A stretch of 64,000 bases of DNA from Tsukamurella pseudospumae (GTDB lineage Bacteria; Actinomycetota; Actinomycetes; Mycobacteriales; Mycobacteriaceae): the NCBI RefSeq assembly GCF_001575205.1, contig NZ_LSRE01000049.1, positions 62,001 to 126,000 on the forward strand, written 5' to 3'. The position numbers and the translations under genes were made by a program. The notes below the pieces were generated by a model. The model did not search any database and had not been told where the DNA came from. It saw only the letters and a program-made list of their open reading frames with translations. This document shows positions 28,695 to 40,756 of the stretch, one piece after another. Every line of letters starts with the position of its first letter. Positions within the stretch are counted from its first letter, which is position 1.

Positions 28695-29858
28695 TCAGCG
28701 CCGGTTCTGCAGGAACGACGGGACGTCGAGATCGAAGTCGTCGTCCGAGCGGGACTCGCGGCCCCCGGGGGCCGCCGAGAACGGGTCGTTGGCGCGGGCC
28801 GGACGGGCTCCGAACGGGTTGCCCCGGCGCGCGTCCTCCGGCTCGGCGACAGCCGGCTGCTCGGGGGCCGTGTGCTGCCCACCGATGCGGGTCACGGGGC
28901 GGCGCGCCGGCGCGGCACCATCGAATCCCGCTGCGATCACGGTGATCCGCACCTCGTCGCCCAGGTTGTCGTCGATCACGGTGCCGAAGATGATGTTCGC
29001 GTCCTCGTGCGAGGCGCCCTGTACCAGCGAGGCGGCCTCGTTGATCTCGAACAGACCGAGATCGCTGCCGCCCGCGATGGACATGAGCACACCGTGCGCA
29101 CCCTCCATCGAGGTCTCCAGCAGCGGCGAGTTCACGGCGGCCTCCGCCGCCTTCAGGGCGCGCCCCTCACCGCGCGCCGAGCCGATGCCCATGAGGGCGC
29201 TGCCCGCGCCGGACATGACGCTCTTGACGTCCGCGAAGTCGACGTTGATCAGGCCCGGTGTGGTGATCAGATCGGTGATGCCCTGGACGCCGTTGAGGAG
29301 CACCTCGTCGGCGCTCTTGAACGCGTCGAGCGCGGAGACGTTGACATCGCCCAGCTGCAGCAGCCGGTCGTTCGGGATCACGATGAGCGTGTCGCAGGAC
29401 TCGCGCAGCGAGGTGATGCCGGTCTCGGCCTGCTTGCCGCGGCGGGCGCCCTCGAAGGTGAAGGGCCGGGTCACGACGCCGACGGTGAGCGCGCCGAGCT
29501 TGCGGGCGATGCTCGCGACGACGGGCGCGCCGCCGGTACCGGTGCCGCCACCCTCGCCCGCGGTGACGAAGACCATGTCGGCGCCCTTGAGGAGCTCCTC
29601 GATCTCGTCCTTGGCGTCCTCGGCGGCCTTACGCCCCACCTCGGGATCGGCGCCGGCGCCGAGGCCCCGGGTGGAGTCGCGGCCCACGTCGAGCTTGACG
29701 TCGGCGTCGCTCATGATGAGCGCCTGAGCATCGGTGTTGATCGCGATGAACTCGACGCCCTTGAGCCCCTGCTCGATCATGCGGTTGACGGCGTTGACGC
29801 CGCCGCCGCCGATGCCGACGACCTTGATGACGGCGAGGTAGTTGTGCGCGGCGGTCAT
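28695..29858 (-). CDS. ftsZ: Cell division GTPase FtsZ
   Basis: 387 residues, tubulin homologue that forms the division ring. GTP-binding signature [14 protein letters not shown]-terminal [16 protein letters not shown]7 synergy-loop region [12 protein letters not shown]-like ([16 protein letters not shown]). A Pro/Ala/Arg linker (about 315-370) leads to the C-terminal peptide [16 protein letters not shown], the binding site for SepF/FtsW in actinobacteria. AGGGGAAGG precedes the ATG. It has its own 179-base upstream region rather than overlapping ftsQ. Confidence 0.98.
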   Translation of the reverse strand: MTAAHNYLAVIKVVGIGGGGVNAVNRMIEQGLKGVEFIAINTDAQALIMSDADVKLDVGRDSTRGLGAGADPEVGRKAAEDAKDEIEELLKGADMVFVTAGEGGGTGTGGAPVVASIARKLGALTVGVVTRPFTFEGARRGKQAETGITSLRESCDTLIVIPNDRLLQLGDVNVSALDAFKSADEVLLNGVQGITDLITTPGLINVDFADVKSVMSGAGSALMGIGSARGEGRALKAAEAAVNSPLLETSMEGAHGVLMSIAGGSDLGLFEINEAASLVQGASHEDANIIFGTVIDDNLGDEVRITVIAAGFDGAAPARRPVTRIGGQHTAPEQPAVAEPEDARRGNPFGARPARANDPFSAAPGGRESRSDDDFDLDVPSFLQNRR

Positions 29859-30037
29859 GTTTCGCCTTCCCCTGGGTGTGAAGTCTGTGCTTCGAGACGA
29901 ACCCTAAACCTCAACAGAAGGCTTAAAGTTATGTCAAGTAGTTGGTCTGAAACCAAGGTAGAGGGCGGTACGGCACTTGACTCGTAACCGCGCGGGCGTG
30001 TCGGGGAAAAACGTTCTCGGTGAGCGGAAGAGCACAC
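29859..30037 (-). promoter_or_regulatory. ftsZ upstream promoter region
   Basis: 179 bases between ftsQ and ftsZ, more A-T-rich than its surroundings. A consensus -35 TTGACA (minus strand, 29932-29937) lies 73 bases from the ATG; the best -10 at 17 bp (TTGAGG) is weak. Next to it is a small dyad TTGGTCTGAAACCAA (29942-29956). Separate ftsZ promoters in this gap are known in mycobacteria. Confidence 0.6.
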
Positions 30038-30742
30038 TCAGCGGGTGGTCGGCATGTCCGGATCGATCACGGTGAACTCGCGCCCGGGGCGGGTGAGCAC
30101 CATGCGCAGCGCCGCCGTCTTGGCGTCGGCGCGCTCGTCGTCGCCCCAGTACACGATCCGCTTGTCGCGCAGGACGAACCGGACGTTCGCAGGCGAGTTC
30201 GCGCCGATCTCGACGACCTGCCCGTGCAGGTCCGGCGGCAGCGCCTTGAGCACGGCGATCGCCGCCTTGGTGGACGGATCGTCGGGGCGCGGATCGTCGA
30301 CGGTGAGCTTGGGCGTGAGGATGGGCGGCTCCCCCACCTTGATGAAGGGCACGCCCTTGGCGTCGACGAGCACCGTGCCGGCGGGCCGCTGGGCGTAGGC
30401 CACGACCTCGCGCTCGGTGACCTCGACGACCAGCGTCGACGGGTACGACACCGTCACCGTCGCGCGGTCGATCCACGGGCTGACGCCGATCACCTTCGCG
30501 GCGTACTCGTCGCGCTGGGCGGAGGTGATCTGCAGCAGCGGGCGCCCCTTGAGCGGCTCCACCACCTTCGCGACCTCCTCGGCCGGCGCGTTCGTCGCGC
30601 CGGTGACCGACACGTCGCGGGCCGACAGGATCGGCGAGAAGTACGCGGCGGCCACGAGGCCGCCCGCGACCACCAGCGCGAGCAGGATCAGCAGCAGCCG
30701 CCGCAGACCCGGCACGCGCCTGCGCGTCGCGACATCACTCAC
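30038..30742 (-). CDS. ftsQ: Division protein FtsQ/DivIB
   Basis: 234 residues. A short basic cytoplasmic N-terminus, one membrane helix (about 14-34), then a POTRA domain ([20 protein letters not shown]) and a beta domain. Part of the FtsQLB division complex that activates FtsWI in other bacteria. Start ATG overlaps the murC stop by 4 bases (30739-30742). Followed by the ftsZ promoter region. Confidence 0.94.
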   Translation of the reverse strand: MSDVATRRRVPGLRRLLLILLALVVAGGLVAAAYFSPILSARDVSVTGATNAPAEEVAKVVEPLKGRPLLQITSAQRDEYAAKVIGVSPWIDRATVTVSYPSTLVVEVTEREVVAYAQRPAGTVLVDAKGVPFIKVGEPPILTPKLTVDDPRPDDPSTKAAIAVLKALPPDLHGQVVEIGANSPANVRFVLRDKRIVYWGDDERADAKTAALRMVLTRPGREFTVIDPDMPTTR

Positions 30743-32226
30743 GCGCCCGCCTCGGCGCCGCGCTGCGCCAGCGCGGTCAGGATCGACGGTGCCTGCATCG
30801 TCACGTCGCCGGCGCCCATGGTGATCACCACGTCGCCCGGCCGCGCGAGACCGACGACCGTGTCCGCGACATCGGCCTGTCGCGGCACGTACCGCACGGC
30901 GGCCGTGACCTTCTCGGCGATCCGCGCGCCCGTGACACCGGGCAGAGGGTCCTCGCGGGCGCCGTAGACATCGAGCACCACGACCTCGTCCGCAAGACTC
31001 AGGGCCTCCGCGAACTCGGCGGCGAACTGCTCGGTGCGCGAGTACAGGTGCGGCTGGAAGGCGACGATGACGCGGCCGGGCTCGGCCTGCTTGGTCACCA
31101 TCTCCGCGGCCGCCGTGAGAACGGCCCGCACCTCAGTCGGGTGGTGCGCGTAGTCGTCGAACACACGGACGCCGCCGCTCGTGCCGCGCAACTGGAAACG
31201 CCGGTGCACGCCCCCGAAGGCCTCGATGCCCTCGATCACCGTGGCGGCCGGGTATCCCATGCTCACCACCGCGATCGTGGCGGCGATCGCGTTGAGCGCC
31301 ATATGCCGCCCGGGGACCGAGAGCAGGAGCGCCCGCTCCACGATCCGGCGGTTCTCGTCGGAGAAGCGCACCTTGAGCATGCCGCCCTCGGCGCGCGGCT
31401 TGTAGTCCAGCAGCTCCGCGATGAGCGTCACGTCCGGCGCCAGATCGCGGTGGGTGCCCTCGCCGTATCCGAGCACGCGCACGCCGCGGGCCCGCAGGGC
31501 CGCGTGCGTGCGCTGCGCGAGCGCCGCCGAGCCCGGATCGTCCAGGCACACGACCAGCGTGCCGCCGGGACGGATCCGCTCGGTGAAGGCGTCGAAGACC
31601 GCGACGTACTTCTCCTCGGATCCGAAGAAGTCCAGGTGGTCCGCCTCGACATTGGTGATCACCACGACATCGGGCGTGTACTGCAGCAGCGAGCCGTCGG
31701 ACTCGTCCGCCTCGGCGACGAACGCGTCGCCGGTGCCGTGGAAGGCGTTCGTCCCGGACTCGTTGAGTTCACCGCCGACGGCGAACGACGGATTGGCGCC
31801 GCAGTGCTGCAACCCCACGACCGCCATCGAGGTCGTGGAGGTCTTGCCGTGCGTGCCGCTCACCAGCAGCGTGCGGTAGCCGTCCATGAGGTCGGCGAGG
31901 ACCTCGGGCCGCAGGATCACGGGGATGCCGCGACGCGCCGCCTCGACGAGCTCCGGGTTGTCCTTGGGGATCGCGGCGTGGGTGGTCACCACCACCGTCG
32001 GGCCGCCGGGCAGCAGGTCGAGCGCCTCGGGACTGTGGCCCACCTGGACCTGCGCGCCGCGGGCGCGCAGCGCGATCACCCCGCGCGACTCCTTGGCGTC
32101 GGACCCCGACACCTGGCCGCCGCGGGAGAGCAGGATCCGCGCGATGCCGGACATCCCGGCGCCGCCGATGCCCACCATGTGGACGCGCTCCAGACGCTCG
32201 GGCAGTGCCCCCGTGGTCTCGCTCAC
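30739..32226 (-). CDS. murC: UDP-N-acetylmuramate-L-alanine ligase MurC
   Basis: 495 residues. Adds L-Ala to UDP-MurNAc, first step of stem-peptide synthesis, in the cytoplasm. The N-terminal Rossmann motif is [18 protein letters not shown]; the ATP loop is [13 protein letters not shown]; Mur-ligase motifs [11 protein letters not shown] and [12 protein letters not shown] are present. Overlaps murG upstream and ftsQ downstream by 4 bases each. Confidence 0.97.
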   Translation of the reverse strand: MSETTGALPERLERVHMVGIGGAGMSGIARILLSRGGQVSGSDAKESRGVIALRARGAQVQVGHSPEALDLLPGGPTVVVTTHAAIPKDNPELVEAARRGIPVILRPEVLADLMDGYRTLLVSGTHGKTSTTSMAVVGLQHCGANPSFAVGGELNESGTNAFHGTGDAFVAEADESDGSLLQYTPDVVVITNVEADHLDFFGSEEKYVAVFDAFTERIRPGGTLVVCLDDPGSAALAQRTHAALRARGVRVLGYGEGTHRDLAPDVTLIAELLDYKPRAEGGMLKVRFSDENRRIVERALLLSVPGRHMALNAIAATIAVVSMGYPAATVIEGIEAFGGVHRRFQLRGTSGGVRVFDDYAHHPTEVRAVLTAAAEMVTKQAEPGRVIVAFQPHLYSRTEQFAAEFAEALSLADEVVVLDVYGAREDPLPGVTGARIAEKVTAAVRYVPRQADVADTVVGLARPGDVVITMGAGDVTMQAPSILTALAQRGAEAGA

Positions 32227-33326
32227 GACTTCCGCCTCTCCTGTGCCAGTGCGATCGCCGCGGCGGCGACGGTGCCCGCGGCGTCCCGGTGTCCGAGGCC
32301 TGCCGCGGCCGCGCCCATGGCGGCGAGCCGCTCACCGTCGACCGCGAGCGGGATCACCGTCTCGCGCACCAGCTCCGGGGTGAACGCGGCATCGTCGACG
32401 AGCAGTCCCCCGCCGGCCTCGACGACCGGCTTCGCGTTGAGCGCCTGCTCGCCGTTGCCGTGCGCGAGCGGTACGTACACCGCGGGCAGCCCGACGGCGG
32501 CGACCTCGGCCACCGTCATCGCCCCGGACCGGCACACGGCGAGGTCCGCGGCGGCGTACGCGAGGTCCATGCGGGACAGGTAGGGCACGGCGACGTAGCC
32601 GGGCACTCCGTCCGGCCCGAGGTCCAGGGAGTTCTTGGGGCCGTAGGCGTGCAGCACGCCGACGCCGGCGCCCGCGAGGTCGCGGGCCGCGCCCGCGACA
32701 CCGTCGTTGAGCCGGACGGCGCCCTGGCTGCCGCCGAAGACGAGGACGACGGGGCCGTCGGCCGGCAGCCCGAAGTGGGCACGTGCCTCGGCCCGCAGGG
32801 CCGCGCGATCGAGGCCGGTGATGGAGGCACGGACAGGCATGCCCACGACCTCGGCCGCGACGCCCGAACCGGGAACCGCGGCGAAGACCCGCGTGGCGAG
32901 CTTCGCGCCCACCTTGTTCGCGACCCCGGCACTCGCGTTGGCCTCGTGGATGACGATCGGCAGCCGCAGGCTTCGCGCGGCGAAGTAGGCGGGCAGCGCG
33001 ACATAGCCGCCGAAGCCGACGACGACCTCGGCGCCGGTCGCGCGCAGCACCTTCCGCGTGCGCCGGACCGCGCCGGCGAGCCGGAAGGGCAGCTTGGCGA
33101 GATCCGCGCCGGGCTTGCGGGGCAACGGGACCGGCGGGATCATCTCGAGCGGGTAGCCGCGCTCGGGGACGAGGCGGCCCTCGAGCCCCTTGGGCGTACC
33201 GAGGGCGGTGACGACGGCGTCGGGCTGCTGGGCACGCACCGCATCGGCGACCGCCAGGGCGGGTTCGATGTGTCCTGCGGTGCCACCTCCGGCCACCACC
33301 ACCGAGACCGCTCGAGTATTCACCAC
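32223..33326 (-). CDS. murG: UDP-GlcNAc:lipid I transferase MurG
   Basis: 367 residues, GT28-type. Converts lipid I to lipid II on the inner membrane face. Opens [20 protein letters not shown] (donor/phosphate loop); [15 protein letters not shown] and [15 protein letters not shown] are the further family motifs. Overlaps ftsW by 7 bases and murC by 4. Confidence 0.97.
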   Translation of the reverse strand: MVNTRAVSVVVAGGGTAGHIEPALAVADAVRAQQPDAVVTALGTPKGLEGRLVPERGYPLEMIPPVPLPRKPGADLAKLPFRLAGAVRRTRKVLRATGAEVVVGFGGYVALPAYFAARSLRLPIVIHEANASAGVANKVGAKLATRVFAAVPGSGVAAEVVGMPVRASITGLDRAALRAEARAHFGLPADGPVVLVFGGSQGAVRLNDGVAGAARDLAGAGVGVLHAYGPKNSLDLGPDGVPGYVAVPYLSRMDLAYAAADLAVCRSGAMTVAEVAAVGLPAVYVPLAHGNGEQALNAKPVVEAGGGLLVDDAAFTPELVRETVIPLAVDGERLAAMGAAAAGLGHRDAAGTVAAAAIALAQERRKS

Positions 33327-35026
33327 GCCCGTCTGCCCTTTTCCTGTCCTCGGCGCTGCTGCTGCTGCGCGTTCCGATCACGCCCGGCACGATCGCCGCG
33401 CCAGGGCTCCGCCGTCCGGCCCTGCGACCGGATCGGCGGGAGCTCCCGCCGCGGCCCCTGCCGCCGGCTCAGATTCTCATCACCGTACGGGTGTCGATCG
33501 TACGGCGACGGTGCCGCCGGTTGCGAAGGCCCACGTCGGGCGGGTGCGGGACGGCCCTTCCGGGGCGCGGGGCCGTGCCCGGCCGGTCGCGCCGGGGCCG
33601 GGCGGTCGGGGCGCGGCGGGATGTACGGCAACGGCCGGGGCAAGCGGAGCAGGCGGCCCGTGCGGCTCTCGCGGCCGCCCGCGAGCGCGGCGATGGCCTC
33701 GGGCTCGTGGCGCGCGGCGTTGGCGAGCAGGCCCATCATGAACAGCACGAGGATCACCGAGTTGCCGCCGGCGGACAGCAGGGGCAACTGGATGCCGGTG
33801 ACGGGGAGCAGGCCGACGACGTAGCCCATGTTGATGATCGCCTGCAGGGCGATCAGCGTGGTGATCGTGGCGGCCATCAGTCGCAGGAAGGGGTCCGACA
33901 CCCGGCTCGCGATCCGCATGCCGACCCAGGTGAGCACGCCGAACATGAGGATGACCACACCCGCGCCGAGGTAGCCCAGTTCCTCGCCGATGATGGCGAA
34001 GATGAAGTCGTTGTGCGCGTTCGGGAGGTAGCTCCACTTGGCGGTGGAGTTGCCCAGGCCCACCCCGAACAGCCCACCGTCCGCGAGGGAGTAGCGGGCC
34101 TGGTTGGACTGGTAGCTGGCGCCGAGCGCATCGTCGGTGCGGCCGAGCCACGCCGCGACGCGGGCGGAGCGGTAGCCCTCGGCGAGCGCGAAGAACACGC
34201 CGAGCAGCGTGAACACGACGATGAGCGACGCGATCAGCTTCGACGACAGGCCTGCGTAGAACAGCAGCATCGCACCCACGGCGACGATGATCATGGCGGT
34301 CGACTGGTTGGGCTCGGCGACCACCAGCGCGGCCATGAGCACGACGACCGGTCCGAGCGGCAGCAGCAGCTCCTTGATGTTGCCCTTGCGCCCGCGATCG
34401 GCGAGCAGGTGAGCGCCCCACAGGATCAGCGCGACCTTCGCGATCTCCGAGGGCTGCAACGTGAAGCCGCCGACGTCGATCCAGCGGCGCGCGCCGCCGA
34501 CCTTCGAGCCGACGCCGGGCACGAGCACCGCGACGAGCAGCGCGATCGAGACGAGGACGCTGCTGAGCGCCACGCGGCGCAACAGCGCCGGGCGCAGGTA
34601 CAGCGCGAACATGAAGGCGACGACGCCGAGGCCGACGTAGATGAGCTGACTGAAGAACTTGCTGTACGGCGAGCCCGTGGCGCTGATGTCCTCCACCGAG
34701 GACGCCGACAGCACCATGACCAGGCCCATCACCGTGAGCACCGCCGTCAGGCCGAGCACGAGGTGGAAGGACGCGAGCGGGCGGCGCAGCGCCGTCGCGA
34801 AGCCGATCGCCGTGTTGCGCAGCACCGACGCGCCGCCGCGTGCCACATCGGCGCCGGTCCGCGCCGCAGCGGCCCCGCGGGCACCGGCCGCACCGAGAGC
34901 ACTCGTCGCTGCGGCCGTCTCCTGAGGCTGCGCGTCGAACTCGGTGCTCTCGGGGGCGTTCAGCGTGCCGGACTCGAGGTCGGCGTCAGTATCGGAGCTG
35001 GTGGCGGCCTTACCGGCCCTGCTCAC
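33320..35026 (-). CDS. ftsW: FtsW, SEDS peptidoglycan polymerase with long cytoplasmic tails
   Basis: 568 residues, longer than typical (about 380-520). An Ala/Thr-rich N-terminal tail of about 80 residues precedes the ten-helix SEDS core. Core motifs include [20 protein letters not shown], the periplasmic loop with the conserved region, and [16 protein letters not shown]-like ([16 protein letters not shown]). The C-terminal about 110 residues are Pro/Arg-rich and basic. FtsW polymerises septal glycan with FtsI (known). The long basic tail is the kind of region that binds FtsZ in mycobacteria. Overlaps murD by 4 and murG by 7 bases. Confidence 0.96.
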   Translation of the reverse strand: MSRAGKAATSSDTDADLESGTLNAPESTEFDAQPQETAAATSALGAAGARGAAAARTGADVARGGASVLRNTAIGFATALRRPLASFHLVLGLTAVLTVMGLVMVLSASSVEDISATGSPYSKFFSQLIYVGLGVVAFMFALYLRPALLRRVALSSVLVSIALLVAVLVPGVGSKVGGARRWIDVGGFTLQPSEIAKVALILWGAHLLADRGRKGNIKELLLPLGPVVVLMAALVVAEPNQSTAMIIVAVGAMLLFYAGLSSKLIASLIVVFTLLGVFFALAEGYRSARVAAWLGRTDDALGASYQSNQARYSLADGGLFGVGLGNSTAKWSYLPNAHNDFIFAIIGEELGYLGAGVVILMFGVLTWVGMRIASRVSDPFLRLMAATITTLIALQAIINMGYVVGLLPVTGIQLPLLSAGGNSVILVLFMMGLLANAARHEPEAIAALAGGRESRTGRLLRLPRPLPYIPPRPDRPAPARPAGHGPAPRKGRPAPARRGPSQPAAPSPYDRHPYGDENLSRRQGPRRELPPIRSQGRTAEPWRGDRAGRDRNAQQQQRRGQEKGRRAW

Positions 35027-36537
35027 GACGCCGTCCCGAGAGCCCGGGCGGAGGCGGCGAAGGCGTCGCCGCGATGGCCGTAGGAGGTGAACATGTCCAG
35101 CGACGCCGCCGCCGGCGCGAGGAGCACGACGGGCGCCGGGAGCGCAGCGAGCGGGCCCGATGCAGCGGAGAGGGCGGCGGCACTGTCGTTCAGTGCGGCC
35201 TCGGCGATCCGCGAGGCCTCGGCGACGACTGCGGCCATCACCGCATCCGCATCGCCGGACACTCGCACATCGACTGCACCAGACGTCCCTACAGAACGGC
35301 TTGCATCATTAGTCACAGGAGACACATGAACATCGTCGCCCGAAGACACCCGAACCACGGGGACATCGGGCGCGTGTCGCGCGAGTGAACCCGCGATTTC
35401 GTCCCGGTCCACGCCGAGCAGCACCGCTCCCACGAGCCGCGAGGCCACCCGCTGCACGAGCGGCGCGATGTCCGCGCCCTTGAGCTGGCCGCCCGCGACC
35501 CACACGACGCGCTCGTGCGCCTCGATCGAGTTGAGCGCGGCATGCGGGTTGGTCGCCTTGGAGTCGTCGATGTAGGTCACGCCCCGCACCTGCGCCACGG
35601 GCTCCGCGCGATGCGCGCCCACCCGGAACGCCGCGAGTGCCTCCCCCGCCTGCGGCGCGGTCACGCCGACGGCCTGCGCCAGCGCCGTCGCCGCGAGAGC
35701 GTCCGCGATCCCCGCGGGCCCGGGCGGCGAGACCGATGCGGCGGGCAGGATCGCGAGCCCCGCACCGTCGACCAGGTGGCCGGCGCGCACGCCGTACTGC
35801 CCCGGCCCCGGCTCGCCGGCGGTGAAGCCGACGGTGACGGCCCCGCCCAGGCCCGAGGCCACCGGGTCGTCGAGACCGATCACGGCGAGCTCGCCGGACA
35901 GGGCACGCGCCTTGTCGGCCGTGTACGCGGCCATCGAGCCGTGCCAGTCGAGGTGGTCCTCCGCGACGTTGAGCACGACGCCCGCGCGCGGGCGCACCGA
36001 CGGCGCCCAGTGCAGCTGGAAGGACGACAGCTCGACGGCGAGCACCCGCGGGTCCGCGGGGTCGCTGATCGCATCGATCACGGGGCGCCCGATGTTGCCG
36101 CAGGCGACGGCCCGCAGGCCGGCGCGCACCAGGATCGACTCGAGCATCTGCGTCGTGGTGGTCTTGCCGTTCGTGCCGGTGACGACGAGCCAGTCGCGCG
36201 GGGCCCCGAACGCGCCCGCGCGGTCGATCCGCCAGGCCAGCTCGACATCGCCGATCACGGGAACTCCGGCGGCCTCGGCGGCCACGACCACCGGCGCGGT
36301 GGGGCGGAAGCCGGGCGCAACGACGACGAGGTCGTAGCCGGACGGGTCGTGGCCGTCGAGATCGGCGACGACGATGCCTGGGACCTCGGCCGCGATCTTG
36401 GCGCGGGCCTGCGGCTTACCGTCGGCGACGGTGACGGTGGCCCCGAGCCGGAGCAGAGCGCGGGCGACCGCCGGGCCGGTGACCCCGCCCCCGGCGACGA
36501 GGACCGCGGTACCCGGCCCGGGAAGAGCGCCGGTCAT
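35023..36537 (-). CDS. murD: UDP-MurNAc-L-Ala-D-Glu ligase MurD
   Basis: 504 residues. Adds D-Glu to UDP-MurNAc-L-Ala. N-terminal GGGVTGPAVARALLRLGATV nucleotide fold, ATP loop WLVVTGTNGKTTTTQML, LNVAEDHLDWHG and DDSKATNPHA are the Mur-ligase signatures. An insert of about 40 residues near 385-430 (VSSGDDVHVSPVTNDASRS...) is low in similarity and locally less GC-rich than the rest; it may be a lineage-specific loop. Start ATG is 3 bases from the mraY stop; end overlaps ftsW by 4. Confidence 0.96.
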   Translation of the reverse strand: MTGALPGPGTAVLVAGGGVTGPAVARALLRLGATVTVADGKPQARAKIAAEVPGIVVADLDGHDPSGYDLVVVAPGFRPTAPVVVAAEAAGVPVIGDVELAWRIDRAGAFGAPRDWLVVTGTNGKTTTTQMLESILVRAGLRAVACGNIGRPVIDAISDPADPRVLAVELSSFQLHWAPSVRPRAGVVLNVAEDHLDWHGSMAAYTADKARALSGELAVIGLDDPVASGLGGAVTVGFTAGEPGPGQYGVRAGHLVDGAGLAILPAASVSPPGPAGIADALAATALAQAVGVTAPQAGEALAAFRVGAHRAEPVAQVRGVTYIDDSKATNPHAALNSIEAHERVVWVAGGQLKGADIAPLVQRVASRLVGAVLLGVDRDEIAGSLARHAPDVPVVRVSSGDDVHVSPVTNDASRSVGTSGAVDVRVSGDADAVMAAVVAEASRIAEAALNDSAAALSAASGPLAALPAPVVLLAPAAASLDMFTSYGHRGDAFAASARALGTAS

Positions 36538-36540
36538 CCG

Positions 36541-37620
36541 CTAGCCGACCGCGCCGGAGCCGAGGAACTCGGCGTAGAACAGCACCAGTCCGAGGCCGCA
36601 GGCGATGGCGGTGAGCAACCAGAACCGGATGATCACCGTGGTCTCGGCCCAGCCGGAGAGCTCGAAGTGATGATGGAAGGGCGCCATCCGGAACACCCGG
36701 CGGCCCGTCGACCGGAAGACCGCGATCTGGACGACCACCGACACCATCTCGGCGACGAAGAGCGCGCCGAGGACGACGGCGAGCAGCTCGGTGCGGGTGG
36801 TGATCGACAGACCGGCGAGCAGGCCGCCCAGCATGAGCGAGCCGGTGTCGCCCATGAAGATCTTGGCGGGCGCGGCGTTCCACCACAGGAAACCGAGGCA
36901 CGCGCCGCCCGCGGCGACCGCGATGAGCGCGAGGTCGAGCGGATCGCGCACGTCGTAGCAGCCGGCGACCTGCTTCGTCTCGCACGCGTAGCGGTACTGC
37001 CAGAAGCTGATGAGCACGTAGCTGCCGAGCACCATCGCCATCGAGCCGGCCGCGAGGCCGTCGAGGCCGTCGGTGAAGTTCACCGCGTTCGACCACGCCG
37101 CCACGACGAACCAGCAGAAGACGACGAACACGATCGCGTACATCGAGATCGTGTTGATATCGCGGGTGTAGCTGAGGAACTCGCTGGCCGGGCGCACGCC
37201 GTTCGCATTGGGGAACTGCAGCACCAGCACGCCGAAGATCACCGCGGCGATGGTCTGGCCGACGGTCTTCGCGGTCTTGTTCAGGCCCAGGTTGCGCTGC
37301 TTGCGGACCTTGATGAAGTCATCGAGGAAGCCGACGATCGCGAGCGAGGTCGCGAGGCCGAGCACCAGCAGGCCCGATGCGCTCGGTCCGGGGCCGGACT
37401 TCCAACCCAACAGGTGCGCGCCCAGGTAGCCGGCCCACAACGCGACGACGATCGCGACGCCGCCCATCGACGGCGTGCCGCGCTTCTTCTGATGGCTCTG
37501 CGGCCCCTCGACGCGGATCTCCTGGCCGAAGCCCTGCCGGGAGAAGACCCGGATCAGCACGGGTGTGAGCAGGATCGCCACGGCCAGCGAGATGCCGCCC
37601 GCGAACAGGATCTGGATCAC
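36541..37620 (-). CDS. mraY: Phospho-MurNAc-pentapeptide transferase MraY
   Basis: 359 residues, about ten membrane helices. Makes lipid I from UDP-MurNAc-pentapeptide and undecaprenyl phosphate. Catalytic/Mg motifs: [40 protein letters not shown], and [13 protein letters not shown]. Overlaps the murF stop by 4 bases. Confidence 0.97.
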   Translation of the reverse strand: MIQILFAGGISLAVAILLTPVLIRVFSRQGFGQEIRVEGPQSHQKKRGTPSMGGVAIVVALWAGYLGAHLLGWKSGPGPSASGLLVLGLATSLAIVGFLDDFIKVRKQRNLGLNKTAKTVGQTIAAVIFGVLVLQFPNANGVRPASEFLSYTRDINTISMYAIVFVVFCWFVVAAWSNAVNFTDGLDGLAAGSMAMVLGSYVLISFWQYRYACETKQVAGCYDVRDPLDLALIAVAAGGACLGFLWWNAAPAKIFMGDTGSLMLGGLLAGLSITTRTELLAVVLGALFVAEMVSVVVQIAVFRSTGRRVFRMAPFHHHFELSGWAETTVIIRFWLLTAIACGLGLVLFYAEFLGSGAVG

Positions 37621-39182
37621 TTCGGTGACTCCCCGTTCTCGTGTTCATCGACTCGGTGTTCATCGGTGCGCGGGCCGGCCGTGCCCAGATGCTCGGCGAC
37701 CTCCCACATCTTCTCGGACTGCGACGCCTTCACCAAAACCAGGTCTCCCGGCCGCAGCTCGGCGCGCAGCCGTTCCACGGCCTCGTCGCGGGTGTCGACG
37801 CGGATCGCCTCGCTCCCCCATGAGCCCTCCATGACCGCGCCCTGCCACAGCGCGTGCACCGCGCGCGAGGTGCCGACACAGATCGTCGAGGTGATGTCGA
37901 GTCGCACCAGGAACCGGCCGAGCCGGTCGTGCTCGACGATCGAGTCGTCGCCGAGCTCGCCCATCTCGCCGAGCACCGCGAAGGTGCGGCGGCGCTCGCG
38001 GCGGGGCAGCCGCGTCCCCGCCTCGTCGTGCTCGGACATGAGCACGAGGCTGCGCAGCGCGGCCCGCATCGCGTCCGGGTTGGCGTTGTAGGTGTCGTTG
38101 ACCACGGTCACGCCGGCTGCGGTGGTGAAGACGTCCATGCGGCGCGGTGACGCGGCCCCCGCGCCCGACAGCGCCTCCGCGACCTGCTCGACGGTCGCGC
38201 CGCACTCGAGGCCCACGGCGGCCGCGGCGAGCGCGTTGTGCACCTGGTGCTCGCCGTGCACCTTGAGCGCCACGGACGCGGAGCCACCTGGGGTGCGCAG
38301 GGTGAAGGAGGCACGGGCGGTCCCGTCGACGGTGACACCTTCCGCGGCGACGTCCGCGTCCGCGGTCCCGTACCGCACGACGCGTGCGATCGTCCGGGAG
38401 GCCATCGCGGCGACGGCGGCATCGTCGGCGTTGAGAACGGCGACCCCGCCCTCGCCCGGGACCTCCGAGCCCGCGGGCAGCGCCTCGACGAGCTCACCCT
38501 TCGCCCGCGCGATGGCCTCGCGGCTGCCGAACTCGCCCAGGTGCGCGGTGCCGACGTTGAGTTCGACGCCGATCCGTGGGGGCGCCACCTTCGCGAGCGC
38601 CGCGATGTGCCCCTCCCCTCGGGCGGACATCTCCAGTACCAGGAACCTCGTCGACGCGGTCGCCCGCAGAGCGGTCCACGGATGGCCGATCTCGTTGTTG
38701 AAGGACCCGGGGGGCGCGACCGTCTCGCCGAGCGGTCGCAGTACCGCCGCGATGAGGTCCTTGGTGGAGGTCTTGCCGGCGGAGCCGGTGACACCCACGA
38801 CGGTGAGCCCGTCGGCCGCGAGGGTCCTCGTGCAGTACGCGGCGAGGTCGCCGAGGGCCTTCAGGACCGCGGCACCGGCGCCGTCGACGTCGTTCTCCAG
38901 CGCCATCACGCGGTTGTCGGTCTCGCCGGAGACCGGGACGACGATCGCCGGGACGCCCACGGAGCGCGCGCCCAGCACGGCGACGGCGCCCTTCTGAACA
39001 GCCGTCGCGGCGAACTCGTGGCCGTCCACGCGGGCACCGGGCAACGCGAGGAACAGGCCGCCGGGGCCGATCTCCCGGGAATCGAATTCGACGGTACCCG
39101 TGACCAGCGCCTCCGGGTCGGGCACGTCGTGCAGGGTGCCGCCGACGATGTCGGCGACCTGCTGCAGGGTCAGCTCGATCAT
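37617..39182 (-). CDS. murF: UDP-MurNAc-tripeptide-D-Ala-D-Ala ligase MurF
   Basis: 521 residues. Adds D-Ala-D-Ala to complete the pentapeptide. ATP loop [28 protein letters not shown] and [16 protein letters not shown] are the MurF motifs. Overlaps murE and mraY by 4 bases each. The C-terminal about 15 residues are hydrophilic and poorly conserved. Confidence 0.96.
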   Translation of the reverse strand: MIELTLQQVADIVGGTLHDVPDPEALVTGTVEFDSREIGPGGLFLALPGARVDGHEFAATAVQKGAVAVLGARSVGVPAIVVPVSGETDNRVMALENDVDGAGAAVLKALGDLAAYCTRTLAADGLTVVGVTGSAGKTSTKDLIAAVLRPLGETVAPPGSFNNEIGHPWTALRATASTRFLVLEMSARGEGHIAALAKVAPPRIGVELNVGTAHLGEFGSREAIARAKGELVEALPAGSEVPGEGGVAVLNADDAAVAAMASRTIARVVRYGTADADVAAEGVTVDGTARASFTLRTPGGSASVALKVHGEHQVHNALAAAAVGLECGATVEQVAEALSGAGAASPRRMDVFTTAAGVTVVNDTYNANPDAMRAALRSLVLMSEHDEAGTRLPRRERRRTFAVLGEMGELGDDSIVEHDRLGRFLVRLDITSTICVGTSRAVHALWQGAVMEGSWGSEAIRVDTRDEAVERLRAELRPGDLVLVKASQSEKMWEVAEHLGTAGPRTDEHRVDEHENGESPK

Positions 39183-40732
39183 GCGCGCTCCCCCGCGGCC
39201 CGGGCCTCGAGCGCGGCCGCGACCTCGTCGCGGTCGTCGAACGGGTGCTTGACGCCGTTGATCTCCTGGCCCGCCTCATGGCCCTTGCCCGCGATGAGGA
39301 CGACGTCTCCGGTGCGGGCCCGGTTCACGGCCAGGGTGATCGCGGCGCGGCGGTCGCCCACCTCGATCACCTCGCCGCCACCGGGCACGGCGCGCGCCCC
39401 CGCCAGCACCGCCGCGCGGATGGCGGCCGGGTCCTCGGTACGCGGGTTGTCGTCGGTGACGATCACCAGCTCGGCGGCGCGCGCGGCGGCCTCGCCCATG
39501 AGCGGGCGCTTGCCGCGGTCGCGGTCGCCGCCGGCGCCGACGACCACCAGGATGCGACCGGCGGTCTGGCCGCGCAGCGTCGCGATGACCGCGTCGAGCG
39601 CGGCGGGCTTGTGGGCGTAGTCGACGACCGCGAGGAAGTCCTGGCCACGGTCGATGCGCTGCACCCGGCCGGGCACGGCGACGGCGCCGATCCCGCGGAT
39701 CGCGTCGGCGAGCGGCACGCCGGCCTCCTGGGCGATCACCAGCGCCAGCGCGGCGTTGGCGACGTTGTAGGCGCCGGGCAGACCCACGACCGCGGAGTAG
39801 CTCTGCCCATCCGGGCCGTTGAGGGTGAACCGCTGCGTGCCGTCGGCGTGCGCGGCGACCTCGCCGGCCGTCCAATCCGCCGGTCCCATCGTGGCGACGG
39901 TGACCACCGGCAGGCCCGCCGCGCGGCGCAGGTCGGCCATCCGGACGCCCCACTCGTCGTCCACGCAGATCACGGCGCGCTCGCACGCCTGCGTGCCGAT
40001 GAACAGCAGCGACTTCGCCGCGAAGTAGTCCTCCATGGTGGGGTGGTAGTCGAGGTGGTCCTGGCTGAGGTTGGTGAACGCGCCCACCGCGAACCGGCTC
40101 CCGCCGGCCCGGTTCTGCGCGAGCGCGTGCGAGCTGACCTCCATCACCGCCGCGGTCACGCCGCGCTCGACCATGGAGGCGAACAGCCCCTGCAGCGCGG
40201 TGCCCTCGGGCGTGGTCAACGAACTCGGCACGTCGACACCGCCGATCCGCGTACCGACGGTGCCGATCAGCCCCGTCGGGTTGCCGCCCGCGGCGAGCGC
40301 CGCCTCGACCAGGAAGCTCGTGGTCGTCTTCCCGGACGTACCGGTGATGCCGACGAGCGTCATCCGGCTCGACGGTGCGCCGTACACCACGGCCGCGACC
40401 GGCCCGAGGACGCTGCGCGGATCGTCGTGCAACAGCAGGGGCACATCGATGCCGTCCTGCGCGAGGAGGGCGGCACCGTCGGGATCGGTGAGCACCGCGA
40501 CGGCCCCAGCCTCGATCGCGCCGGCGGCGAACCGCGCGCCGTGCGTCGCCGTGCCGGGCACCGCACAGAACAGATCCCCCGGCCGGGCGTCCTGGGCGCG
40601 GACCGTCGCCCCGGTCAAGCGCACGCCAGCGGCATCGCGCCCGCCGACGCTGACGCCCGCGACCTGCGCGGCGACCTCGGCGGGCGTGGCTCCGCGCGGA
40701 TGGGCGGGACGAGTGAGAGTCGATTCGGGCAC
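39179..40732 (-). CDS. murE: MurE ligase, meso-diaminopimelate-adding type
   Basis: 517 residues. ATP loop GITGTSGKTTTSFLVE, FTNLSQDHLDYHPTMEDY, and the substrate-selecting motif DDNPRTEDP. DNPR at this place marks enzymes that add meso-diaminopimelate rather than lysine (family knowledge), which matches the expected wall type. Overlaps murF by 4 bases; 24 bases separate it from ftsI. Confidence 0.96.
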   Translation of the reverse strand: MPESTLTRPAHPRGATPAEVAAQVAGVSVGGRDAAGVRLTGATVRAQDARPGDLFCAVPGTATHGARFAAGAIEAGAVAVLTDPDGAALLAQDGIDVPLLLHDDPRSVLGPVAAVVYGAPSSRMTLVGITGTSGKTTTSFLVEAALAAGGNPTGLIGTVGTRIGGVDVPSSLTTPEGTALQGLFASMVERGVTAAVMEVSSHALAQNRAGGSRFAVGAFTNLSQDHLDYHPTMEDYFAAKSLLFIGTQACERAVICVDDEWGVRMADLRRAAGLPVVTVATMGPADWTAGEVAAHADGTQRFTLNGPDGQSYSAVVGLPGAYNVANAALALVIAQEAGVPLADAIRGIGAVAVPGRVQRIDRGQDFLAVVDYAHKPAALDAVIATLRGQTAGRILVVVGAGGDRDRGKRPLMGEAAARAAELVIVTDDNPRTEDPAAIRAAVLAGARAVPGGGEVIEVGDRRAAITLAVNRARTGDVVLIAGKGHEAGQEINGVKHPFDDRDEVAAALEARAAGERA

Positions 40733-40756
40733 CGATAGATCCTACCCGCCGGTTAA

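Noticed and set aside
29942-29956. TTGGTCTGAAACCAA before ftsZ as a specific operator
   Set aside because: Arms are only 5 bp and no known regulator matches; could be chance.
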